DNA from: Okapia johnstoni
Lineage: Eukaryota > Chordata > Mammalia > Artiodactyla > Giraffidae
Direction of reading: 5' to 3'
Length of the DNA stretch: 64,000 nucleotides
NCBI GenBank assembly: GCA_024291935.2
Contig: CM044310.1
Coordinates: 85,496,713-85,560,712 of the forward strand
The position numbers and the translations under genes are program-made. Shown here in pieces: positions 21,648-32,200 of this stretch. Each line of letters starts with the position of its first letter. Position 1 is the first letter of the stretch. Under the pieces are notes generated by a model. The model was not told the origin of the DNA, searched no databases, and worked only from the letters and a program-made list of their open reading frames with translations.

Positions 21648-23139
21648 CTATTTGATGTCCTCATTTGGTTCTCATATTTTTCTGATCAGACCTGTGTCTT
21701 CCTTAGAAATCCTGGTAAAGGGCTTTCATGGAGTAACTCTTTGTAGATTGGACCTTAGCATCTCTCCCTGTTCTAGTATCTAATATTAGATATTAATATC
21801 GTTCTAATATCTTTCTGCTTGAAAACACTTATTTCATTTATTACAGTGAGACATTTACCCCTGTGGGCATGTTCCCACCCCTCATGCATAAGCTGACCCG
21901 GGATCAAACCAAGGATTGAAACTAACTTGGCAGAAGTAGGTGACATTTGCCTACCTGTAAGAGTGATGCAAATGATTTCCAACTGTACAGTGATGTAGTG
22001 ACTCAGAAATGTGATTTGGGAATCTTATAAGCTTTGCTCCCCATTGCCTAAGTTCCCAGTGATTATGGTTCAGGTCAGCAGATGGATTCTGTTTGTGCTT
22101 CACCTTCAGATTTTTCTAGACATTTCTAGGAGAAAAGCTTTTCTTGATTGACCTCTCTTTTGACTATTACACAGAGCAGTTAGGTGCAGGTGAATTAGAA
22201 AGGTTCTAAGAGATGATTCTCTGTGTCACAGCTATGTAACTAACACTGTTGGAAACGTGTTCACTTTTCTCTAGTGATTCAGAAGGCCCTTCAAGATTCT
22301 GCAAGTTCTCTAGACTTATCAGTGTGCCTTCTGACACCTGTGGGTATTACGTATCATTGTATTGCCATTACGCCAAAGATCAGATAATAGTGAATTTCCA
22401 TGAAGTGCATGTCTGAAACCTGGGAGTGTGGTTTAAAAGCATCATGAACAATGACAGCACCTCAAGAGAAGCTGAGAGCCTGGCAGGAGGGACTACCCTC
22501 TGGAGAAGAGTTGAAGAGCCTCCTCTCGTCATGGTTAGACCATTGTCAGTCAGCCAATGTGGTGAGACTGATTCTTTTTAGCCTTGAAGTAACAGGATTT
22601 GTGCTCCATTCTGAGTCCTGACCCTTTGGTTTTGTGCAGCATCTGCCCTGCCTCCCTCTGCAGAGTTTGGGGTAGAAGGGTGGACGACTGCTTTTATTTT
22701 GGTAACTCAAACTGAATCAGGCAGCTGGAAATATTTTTTGCTTTCTTAATTAATTTTAAGGAAAGTGCCAACTGCTTATCTTGGCAGTGTTAGAACTGGC
22801 GAGGGCAGCATTTGATGAATATCCTGTAATAGTTTTTGCCCACAATGTCAAAGTGAAAAAGCCAGGTTACGGAATTGATTAAAATGCATGCCAGTGGGTT
22901 TCATGCCCACAAAGATTGTATCTCATGGGCAGTACTTCCACCCCTGAAAAAAAACTCTGCTGGGTATAAGTTTCAGGGTTGAACTTTTCTGGACCGGCCT
23001 CAGTGGAACAGGGGTTGAGCATGAATCGACATGGTTGTTAAAACTTCTCTTGCTCAAAAATTTCATAAGATGGTGAGATTCTTGAGGACAAGGAGTGCTG
23101 GGCCTTGTGGTCTCCTTTGGTCTGTATTCTTAGTATCTC
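21648..23139. other. Intron 7, unique; candidate conserved block at 22740-22960
   Basis: No repeats recognised for almost 1.5 kb. The part from 22740 to 22960 has CAATT/TTAATTAA-like homeodomain cores and balanced composition. Confidence 0.45.
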
Positions 23140-23310
23140 CCAAGTGTCCAGCATGTTTGGCTGTTCATTATTAACCCACTTAATCCTCACCACAAAACTA
23201 TGTGGTGATTACATAATTATCTCTATTTTACAGATGACAGAGCTGTTCAGGAGTGGACCCTAGAACTGACTCCAGAGACTTTATTCTTAACCATGACACT
23301 GTCTGCTTCA
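23140..23310 (+). mobile_element. MIR/L2-type ancient repeat
   Basis: 'cacttaatcctcaccacaaa', 'attatctctattttacagat' and 'gactccagagactttattct' match the widespread MIR/L2 3'-end pattern. The exact subfamily is not claimed. Confidence 0.6.
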
Positions 23311-25016
23311 AAAGATAGTTCGGGCATCTAAAGCGAACAACATTATTTATTAAAATGGACAAGGTCTTTCTTTGCTCCCTTGTCCTATAGCAGAGTTTCC
23401 AAGTATGCTCCATTCTGAGTTTTCATTTACTGAAATCCAGACTCTCTTGTACCTTTACAGGATGAATGAACTAATTACAAATGATAATGATTTTGTTTCC
23501 TGGGATATCATGGTTGCCAAGGCTTGTATGTTTTGTCCTCATAATGGAAATAACCAGTCCAAAGATTAAAAGCAAAACCCTTTTGACTCTCCCTAACATA
23601 GGGGCTTGATGCTTTGCTGACAGGCTGTTCCTGTAGTGTGAACAAATTTCATGTGAAACCTAAGAAGAACTCTTTTTTTTTTCCTTGTAATAAATAATGT
23701 TGTTAAACCTGTATTTTCAGAGAAGTTGAACTATACTTGTATTCATTTTCCTTTCAAAGCAGTTAAGTTTACCTCTGTTAACCACTGTCTTTTAATACCA
23801 CAGATAAGGTTTAGCAGCTATTGTCTGAATATTGTCTACATTCCCTTTTTCCACTGTTTAAACAGCTTTAACTGAAATCAGTTCTACATATCAAACAAAC
23901 ATTTAGTTAATGTAAACTAAAACCCTTTCATATGACTTGGTGTTCTCAGGTTAGTTATTTGAGCGACTTTCACCATTGTTAAATCTTCACAAGTTGCTTT
24001 TGTTTGCCTCATGAAAGTTCAGCATGGATAAACAAACAAAAAATTCTTTGTGGTAACAGGTGAAGGCTATAATAACTCTGTGCCTGTATATGGAACATGA
24101 TTACCTTAGCAAAGCCAACCTTAACCAATATTAAGCTGTGAAAACTCGACATTTCTTTAGACAGCAGAAGTAAAAAGAGCTTTGGGATGAATGAAGTTGT
24201 ACTTTGATAGTAAAATTTGCTTTTCAAGTTGAAGATAAGTGACAGAAAATACATAGGAAACAACTTCTTATTCTTTTAAAGCTTAAGTTGGTCTCTCACC
24301 TACATATGTTGGGATTATTTCAGTGCAGGGAGCAGAAAACTCATCCTGAAATAGTTTAAGCAAAGGGGGCTTCAGGAAGAGCTTGATCCAGAGTCAGTTG
24401 ATCTGACCAGGACCTGGTTTTTTAATCTGTTCACCTTGTAGCTTCCTACTGTGTTACCTCCATTCTTCCCATTCTGAAAAATGGTTGCAGAATCCTTTTC
24501 CTGGATCTTCTGACAGTCTTATTCTGATGGATCATATGCCTGTTTCCCCCCAGCCCATTTCTGTGCCTGGATAAGTGTGCTGGGCTGATTGGCTCAGATA
24601 GGGTTGCACGTTCCACTCCTGAAATATTAGAAGTAGAGCTCTACACAAGACCACATGGACCAAGCCTGAGGAAGGCATTGGGTTACCAGATGAATCATGG
24701 GATTTGGCTAGAGTCAAAGGGTGCTGAGGAGAGAAATATTTGAAGTTTACCATGGTAGGTTCTTAGGAAGGAAGAGAAATGATTAGTGGCTTTACTGTGC
24801 TTTTTGCCTATTGTCGTTTGCCCTGACTGACTTGAAAGTGACAATTTGAATGGTTCTGTAGGTATAATGTGTGCCTCCATAATTAACTTTATATTGTTCA
24901 GTTACATGAACACCTTACTGCCAGCTCCTCCTGGCCCATGGGTAAATTCTTTATTTTAGATCTAAAAATACTTAAAATTGGTAGCTCCTAATATGTGTCT
25001 GTGTTTTGCTCTTTTT
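23311..25016. other. Intron 7, mostly unique
   Basis: No exon. The stretch 24300-24760 may be an old LTR or LINE fragment, but I cannot name it. Confidence 0.45.
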
Positions 25017-25326
25017 GTTGTTGCTTTTCAGTCACTAAGTTGTGTCTGACTCTTTGCAACCCCATGGACTACAGCACGCCAGGCTCCCCTGTCTTTCACC
25101 ATCTCCCAGAGTTTGCTCAGATTCATGTCCATTGAGCCACCTAACCATGTCATCTTCTGCCACCCTCTTCTCCTTTTGCTTTCAATCTTTCTCAGCATGA
25201 GGGTCTTTCCAGTGACTCAGCTGATTGCATCAGGTGGCCAAAGTATTGGAGCTTCAGCTTCAGTCCTTCCAATGAATATTCAGGGTTGGTTTCCTTTAGG
25301 ATTGACTGGTTTGATCTCCTTGCAGT
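25017..25326 (-). mobile_element. BovB LINE 3' end
   Basis: Antisense 3' terminus. The tail 'gttgttgcttttcagtcact' is at the left, then 'catgtccattgagccaccta' and 'ccttccaatgaatattcagg', ending at 'tgatctccttgcagtac'. About 300 bp, strongly 5'-truncated. Confidence 0.93.
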
Positions 25327-25725
25327 ACTAATCTTTAATAAAGACGTTTAATGAAAACATATTTTGTTTGATTATGCCTTTCCCACCCTACACAGTGCAG
25401 GCTGTCATATGCTTTAGGGTCTCAGGATTTGTTGTGATTGACTGATAACTTCCTCATGTCTGAGTGATGAATGTTAACTGAAAACCCCCTCCCCAGCCTG
25501 ACCTGGGTTGTCTCACTAAGCTCTAAGCCTACTTCCTCCTTGACTTTGTGAAAAGGCTCCAGAGACTTTGAGTTATATTGGGAACTGGTTAGGCTGAGCT
25601 TTTCTCACTTTTTCTCACCCTATGGCTGTGAAGGTACTGGAGGAGAATTGAGTGACGAAGTTCATTTTCCTTGATTGTCCATCATGGGGATATTCTAACC
25701 ACGGTCTTGTCTTTATGATCCCCAG
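25327..25725. other. Intron 7, 3' end
   Basis: Unique sequence leading into exon 8. A good branch-point candidate (TTCTAAC, 25693-25699) lies about 26 bases before the acceptor AG, followed by a pyrimidine-rich tract. Confidence 0.6.
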
Positions 25726-25845
25726 GTCGAGTTTGAATGGCTGAGACAGTTTTGGTTTCAAGGCACTCGATACAAAAAGTGCACTGACTGGTGGTGTCAG
25801 CCCATGAGTCAGCTAGAAGAGATGTGGAGAAAGATGGAATGGTTG
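25726..25845 (+). CDS. FTO: FTO exon 8 (C-terminal domain helices)
   Basis: A 120-bp exon, phase 0 at both ends, with acceptor 'ctttatgatccccag' and consensus donor TTG|GTAAGT. It encodes 40 residues, Val374 to position 413 in human numbering: [13 protein letters not shown], then [19 protein letters not shown] and RKMEWL. The Trp- and Cys-rich core (Trp378, Trp383, Cys392, Trp395, Trp396, Cys397, Trp407) is intact. Met400, a site of a known human variant, is Met, and position 405 (human Ala, variant Val) is Glu. Other differences from the recalled human sequence are Asn387Thr, Arg390Lys, Ala401Ser, Leu406Met, Lys408Arg, and Gly412-Val413 to Trp-Leu. The last pair lies at the splice junction. 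The final exon, which would continue from residue 414, is not in the window. Confidence 0.96.
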
Positions 25846-25915
25846 GTAAGTATCTGGGGATGGATTTCTTGGGATGTTGTGCTCTCAGTCCTCGGCTGCC
25901 TACTTTGCATGGGTA

Positions 25916-26218
25916 AATGCAAGAGAAAGACAGACATCATATGATATAGCTTACACGTGGAATCTAAAATATTGATGCAAATGAAATTATCTTCAAAACA
26001 GAAGTTGACTCACAGACATAGAAAACCAATTTATGGTTATCAGAGGGGAAAGGGAGGCGAGGAGGGATAAATTGGGAGTTTAGGATTAACATAGACACAC
26101 TGCTATGTATAAAATAGATAATCAGTAAGGATCTATTGTATAGCACAGGGGACTCTACTCCCTATTTTGTAATAACCTGTAATGGAAAAGAATCTGAAAA
26201 AGAATTGGTTTATATATA

Positions 26219-26259
<41 letters not shown>

Positions 26260-26322
26260 GCTTTGGTATATGTGGCTTTGGTCTGCATCTGAAACTAACA
26301 CAACATTGTAAATCCACTGTAT
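25916..26322 (+). mobile_element. Artiodactyl L1 3' UTR beside the exon 8 donor
   Basis: 'catatgatatagcttacacg', 'tatggttatcagaggggaaa', 'tattgtatagcacaggggac', an internal (TG)n(TA)n run (26211-26260) and 'aactaacacaacattgtaaa' give the full 3' UTR order. It begins only about 70 bp after the exon 8 splice donor. Confidence 0.92.
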
Positions 26323-26403
26323 TTACTGTTTGTAAGGTAATAGGAACAGCCAGGATTTGATCAGCACAATCTGAGTTCAGTGCAATGAACCTTTACTGAG
26401 CAC

Positions 26404-26745
26404 TTCCTATGTGCAGGGCTTCGCTGATAGCTCAGTTGGTAAAGAATCCTGCAACACAGGAGACCCCTGTTCACTTCCTGGGTTGGGGAGATCTGCTGGC
26501 GAGGGGATAGGCTACCCACTCCAGTATTCTTGGGCTTCCCTTGTGGCTCAGCTGGTAAAGAATCTGCCTGCAATGTGGGAGACCTGGGTTCGATCCCTGG
26601 GTTGGGAAGATCCCCTTGGAGAAGAGAAAGGCTACCCACACCAGTATTCCGGCCTGGAGAATTCTATGGACTGTATAATCCATAGGGTTGCAAAGAGTCG
26701 GACACCAACCTGAGCGACTTTCACTTCTCACTTTTCCTATGTGCA
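26404..26745 (+). mobile_element. Dimeric Bov-tA SINE with 12-bp target duplication
   Basis: Two tRNA-like heads (26416 and 26531 onward) precede one body that ends in a 'cgactttcacttctcac' tail. TTCCTATGTGCA is exact at 26404-26415 and 26734-26745. It inserted into a MIR-like repeat, whose text ('gagcacttcctatgtgc|aaggcaccatg') resumes after it. Confidence 0.95.
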
Positions 26746-26817
26746 AGGCACCATGTTAGACATATCTTGGGAAGCTACTATGAGAACAATGCAGTAATAA
26801 TTCCTAAACTTCATCTG

Positions 26818-27060
26818 TATTTTTATAGGCACCAGGCACTATTCTAGGAGTTTTCCCTATATTAACTTTTAAAGTTAAACTGGTAAAGTTCTTACGACAG
26901 TCTGGTGAGGTGCAGAAACTGTTAATTTATAGACGTGAAAACCAAGGCCTAGAGAAATGAAGTGCCTTGCCCAAGGTCATGGAGTAAGTGGCAGAGGAAG
27001 ATTGAATCGCAGGCCTCCTGGCTCTGGAGCTTGTGCCCTTAACCACTGCATGCCGTTTAA
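26818..27060 (+). mobile_element. MIR/L2-type ancient repeat
   Basis: 'aggcactattctaggagttt', 'ccttgcccaaggtcatggag', 'agtggcagaggaagattgaa' and 'cttaaccactgcatgcc' follow the common ancient-repeat order. Confidence 0.7.
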
Positions 27061-27428
27061 CGAGGAGAGAAGCGTGAATATAGCCAGGTGTTACATTAAC
27101 TCAAATGAAATCCTGTAATAGAGATTTAAAAAAAAAAAATCACTGTCCAGAGGCAGGAGTATTAAATTCAGAGCGTTGGAGCTGGGACAGTTGTGAACAA
27201 CAGATGTGGCTTTTGGGGACCTTGGGTGGGGAGAAGGAGGGTCGGTTGCATAAGGCATTCTGAGAGAAGCATTAGGTCCCGGTAACTGTGAAAACAAGAT
27301 CACAAGGCGGGGGGTGTAGTGTGACCAGAGCAGGGGATTCAGGGCATGTGTAGTAGGAACTCTCACTGGAAGGTATGTTGAGGCCACTTGGGTTAAGTCT
27401 AAATTTAAACTGTAGTAATAATACCCAA
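27061..27428. other. Intron 8, no recognisable element
   Basis: Unique sequence with an A-run at 27128-27138. Confidence 0.5.
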
Positions 27429-27646
27429 TGGGGCTTCCCAGGTGACTCAGTGGTAAAGAATCCACCCACCAAGGCAGGAGACACAGGTTCGATCCTTAGG
27501 CTGGGAAGATCCCCTGGAGAAGGAAACGGCAACCCGCTCCAATGTTATTGCCTAGAAAATTCCATGGACATAGGAGCCTGGTGGGCTACAGTCCAAGGGG
27601 TTGCAGAGTCAGACATGAGTTAGTGACTGAGCATGCATGCATGCAC
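27429..27646 (+). mobile_element. Bov-tA SINE
   Basis: Sense copy from 'ggggcttcccaggtgactca' to a tail that ends in a short (GCAT)n repeat, 'gcatgcatgcatgcacg'. Confidence 0.92.
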
Positions 27647-27659
27647 GTGATACTTACTA

Positions 27660-28240
27660 AGTTCCATACACTATTCTAAATATTATGTATATAATTTACT
27701 TAATTTCTATGATAATTTCATAAAGTAGGTATTTTTCTCCCATTTTACACAGAGAGTTTTGTGTTGTATTGTGTGTTCGTCACTTAGTCGTGTCCGACTC
27801 TTGGCAACCCCATGGACTCCTCTGTCCATGGGGATTCTCCAGGTAAGAATACTGGAGTGGGTTGCCATTCCCTTCTCAGGGGATCTTCTCCACCCAGGGA
27901 TCAAATCTGGGTCTCCCGCATTGTGGGCAGATTCTTTATCAGCTGAGCCACCAGGAAAGCCCAAGAATACTGGCCTGGGTAGCCTATCCCTTCTCCAGCA
28001 GATCTTCCTGAGCTAGGGATCGAACCGGGGTCTCCTGCATTGCCGGCGGATTCTTTACTGTCTGAGCCACCAGGGAAGCCCAAGGAGACTGAAGCACAAA
28101 AGGTTTCCCTAACTTCCTCAAGGTCATACAGCTAAGTCAGGGAACTGGAGTTAGAACTCAGCAAGACTGGCTCTAGGGTCATGCCCTGCACCACCTCACT
28201 GTTCTACCTCCAGATCATCAAGTTTGGAATGTAGTGGAAA
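27660..28240 (+). mobile_element. MIR/L2-type repeat split by a dimeric SINE
   Basis: The left half is at 27660-27765 ('acactattctaaatatta', 'tctcccattttacacag') and the right half at 28081-28240 ('cttcctcaaggtcatacagc', 'ctggagttagaactcag'). The two halves make one ancient element, opened by the Bov-tA dimer. Confidence 0.68.
27766..28080 (-). mobile_element. Dimeric Bov-tA SINE
   Basis: Antisense body then two antisense tRNA-like heads in tandem ('gagccaccaggaaagcccaa' and 'gagccaccagggaagcccaa'). It sits inside the ancient repeat above. Confidence 0.93.
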
Positions 28241-28743
28241 AGTGATAAAAGCCTGCTAAACTCTTGAGAGAACACCGCTGCACAGACTTTATGAGATGTG
28301 CTAGAAACAGTGAACCAATTTGCAAAAATGGGTAGTTCTTGCTAATCCCCATTTTATAATAAAATACCAAGTCACAACCGTTTGAAAGTCTAAGTCAGAA
28401 TCCAGAAGTCCTGGCTATCCAGCCTTTTCCTTAAATCTCTAAACCACACCTTTTCATGGATGTGTGTTCAGGGGGAGGAATGTTGTAATCCTTTTAGTGT
28501 ACTAACAGTATCACAAAAGTGGATTTCTCCAAAGACATGAATCAGTTCAAAATGGAGCATTGTACAACTGGATTGGAGGTGATGAAAATTTCGTGCTGAA
28601 ATTTCCTCAGTTAGTTCTCTTCCTAAAATTAGGCTGTGCAGAGTATGCTCCAGTTTTTCCTGGGATGTATATATAAAGGCAGCTTCATTATGAGACAATT
28701 TCTTTTTCACTGTGTAATTCTGGTTTTATCTATTAATCTACAT
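28241..28743. other. Intron 8, no recognisable element
   Basis: Unique-looking sequence. Confidence 0.5.
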
Positions 28744-28984
28744 GAGTTAGAACTTCCCTGGTGGCTCAGTGGTAAAGAATCTACCTGCAAGTCAGGAGCC
28801 ACTGGAAACATGGGTTCGATCCCTGGGTTGGGAAGATCCCCTAGAGTGGGACATGGTGACCCACTCTAGTATTCTTGCCTGGAGAATCCGCATGGACAGA
28901 GGAGCCTGGTAGGCTACAGTCCATGGGGTTGCAGAGTCAGACATGACTGAAAGGACTTAGCACGCACGTACGAGTTAGAACTTC
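28744..28984 (+). mobile_element. Bov-tA SINE with 13-bp target duplication
   Basis: Sense copy. GAGTTAGAACTTC is exact at 28744-28756 and 28972-28984. The first copy runs into the SINE head 'cctggtggctcagtggt'. Confidence 0.94.
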
Positions 28985-29244
28985 TCTGCTTGCTGAACTT
29001 TGATCTTAAGACATCAGTTTGACTTTGGGATTGTAATTTAACAGTTCTTTGAATTAGAGTTGGCAAACTGTAACAATTAAACAATTAGAATTGGTGAAGT
29101 AAGAAAGAAACTCACTCATAGTATTTTAAAAACATATTTTTGAATTGCTTTTGTTCAAAGGCTTCTTTTTTTTTTTTTAAGTGGAATCTTTGGTTTTGTG
29201 AGCTTACCAGTGATGTTCATTATGAATTCACTTAAACTATTTAG

Positions 29245-29279
<35 letters not shown>

Positions 29280-32200
29280 ATTTGGTGGTGCTAGCACATT
29301 AGATAAACTATCTGTTCTTCATAACTCTTGTGTAAAAATACTAAAAAGAACAGTCTTGGGAATTGTCCAGAGCCAGTTTCCTTGCAGTTGGTGTGGTGTT
29401 ACTGAATGTTCTGAGTGAAATCAATGGGCTCTGTGTCTCAGCAAGTCTCAGGATGATGGTTATCAGCGGAGTGAAGGTTTGGGCCAAGATAAAAGAAATG
29501 ACACTTCTAAATTAAATTTAAGCATTGCTTCAAGCCTTTTTGTAATGACTTTTAACAAATACAAAGTAATGTACTTTTGCTATTGAAAGAGATGAGAATA
29601 ATCTTTGGAAAAGTCAGTGGTTCTGTGACTGGTAGTGCCGTGCCATCCGATAGTCATGTGCTGGGGATGGAACTGGCCCTGGCTGGTTACATTCCTCCTT
29701 TGTACCAGCCTGCCTCCGATTTTTTCATTTGTGAGCAGTAGGGGGCAATGTTGAGCTACCAGTTTGAGACCCCCGGATGCTAACTAAGCCTTTCAAGAAA
29801 ATGCAGACAAATGTACCATTAACTGTCCAGAATTATCCCTGTTGCTTCAAGTTAGCTGTAATCTCCAAGATTCCATAACACAGGAAATCAGTTGTGGGTT
29901 AACAAATTCAACAGCAATTTAACATAAAAAGTGCAGTGTTTGGTGCACATTTGGATTCTATAGAATTAGACTAATCCAAACAGCCTTTCTGAATGCACTC
30001 ACTTGGCTTCCAGGGAATACGCTACTCAAAATGATGATCCTTTTAGACAAATGCTTCTTCTTTATCATTATGCTTTTCTGCATTTGTTGCGTGTGTGTTG
30101 TGGAAAGATTTCTCTAATTAATGCACTTTGTCTGTTGTGCAACATAGCATCGATCTCCTTTGGCAAGAAAATAAAACAAAAAAACCTCAGGCAATATGTA
30201 CATTACTTTTCACCTTTTGCTTGTGATTAAAGCAACCTTTGACAGCCCTCGTACTGGGGAAGAGACTTGTGTTGTAATTCTTCCCTGTCTTTGTGTTCTT
30301 TTTTTTTTTTCCTTTGTGGTTGGAAGGTCTAGTCTCAGGTAGGATCTCAAAGAAGAACGGAAAATGAGCTTTGAAATCACATTTCTTCCATTAATGGTAA
30401 TTGCTTCACATGTCATAACCAGTCACATTTTAGAAAGTTTAGTCAGCTATCTCTAAGACTCGCCTAGCCTCCATTGCCCATCCCCTGTTCCAGCAAGCAC
30501 TTTTTTTTTTTTAATCACACTGTTTATTCTTGCCATTTTTTTCCCTGAGGATAGTTCTCTGGGCATGCTCTTGTGATGTAAATGTTAAACCTTATATTTG
30601 AATGACATTCTGATAAAATATCACATTTTCCCTGAATATTACCTCATGAATTTATGAGCCATTAAGCCCAAAAGCACCAGAACCCTTTCTTATAATCCAG
30701 GAACTTAGTCTAGTCTTTCCTCTCAATTCTGCTCTTCAGGAAGGTATGATGACACTCTAACACTATTCAAATATTTGTATTTTATTTTGTTTTTTAAACT
30801 AGCCCACCACTCCACATCTGAGATTAGCACATTATGGGGAGACTATTCAGGATAAGAGAGACTTACCATTTGAAAGAAACTGCACAGGCTTTGCTTTCTG
30901 GGTAAAAAAAAAAAAAAAAAAAAGCTGAACTCTCCTGTGAGGTGAGGAAGTCTTACTGTAGCCAGAGATTCAGCGGATAGGCCATTTGTCTCATAGGGTC
31001 TGGTATCGCGCTCTGCAAAACTGACATTTATTTTACCTATAAAAAATGTTTTAACACTATCAGGTTCACTGAGATATAGAAAAGATTGCTAGGTGTGATG
31101 TCCTCTAAATTGATGACATTTATTCCTTGCCTTTTGACCTTAAGGAAAAAAAAAAAAAGGTCAATTTGGTATATAATCCAATAGAATATTCTAGAAGAGT
31201 TTCCAGAGTAAACATTTTTAGAATACAGATGATTTTTGTAGTAGAGAGAAATTTCCTCCACCTTCCTTTACGGCTTTTTAATTTTTTTTGTTTTTCTAGA
31301 AGAGAAGGGTAGATCCTGATCGCTTTCAGTGGTTTGAATTGCATTTCCTGTCTTGACAGTTCCTCGCACTCGGATGGCAGTGCATTTATATGGCAGTTGG
31401 CCTTAATAACCTTTATTGACTTTAGTGGGTTGGAGCCAAGGCTGGATTATTTTAACGTATCCGTTTTGAAACAGTGTAAAACACAACATATAATTATGTT
31501 AGGTAAGCTATCGGCTACATTTAATTCTACCCATTTATGTTAACATTTGGCACGGGAGAGCAGGGAGACATGGAAAATGAGTAGGTGTTTTATTTCAGAC
31601 TGTTACCCGTTTCTTGTTGTTAAAGTTTTAAGAGAGAAAGGTACTTAAGAATGTGAAAGTTGTCCTTTACAAGTCAGTTGTAATAGTTTAATTTCAAGAT
31701 GAGTCATGCCTTTTAGCTTGTCATTCTGGCCCGTGTAAATCATCTGAGAAGGCTCAGTGCGGAGCCTGTCCGCTGCTGTCTAGCTAAGCCCTCCTTAGTA
31801 TAGGTTACACAGAGGTGGGCAATGACGGAGCCGGGAGCAGTTTGTTTGTTTTTGGAGAGATTAATGAAGCTATCATCACAGTGCTTTAGATTAAATTCTT
31901 TGTAACTGAATAGAGGAGCAAGGCTGCTTTTTCATATCCTGAAATATATCCTGGGTATACTGCTTTTTGCTATCATATTATAGTTCAGTTAGCTAAGTTC
32001 ATTTTAAACTTCTAGGATTAACAATTTTTAAGGTTGTGAGGAAGAAAAATATATAAATATAAATATTGATCTTTTTTGTCTTATGAATGGTGAAGTCATT
32101 AACTTACATGTGTGTGTATACATATATTTACATATCTCTTGCCTTTAGTGTTAATGTATATACTAAATTATATTTGCTAAATTAATAATATTAATTTTAT

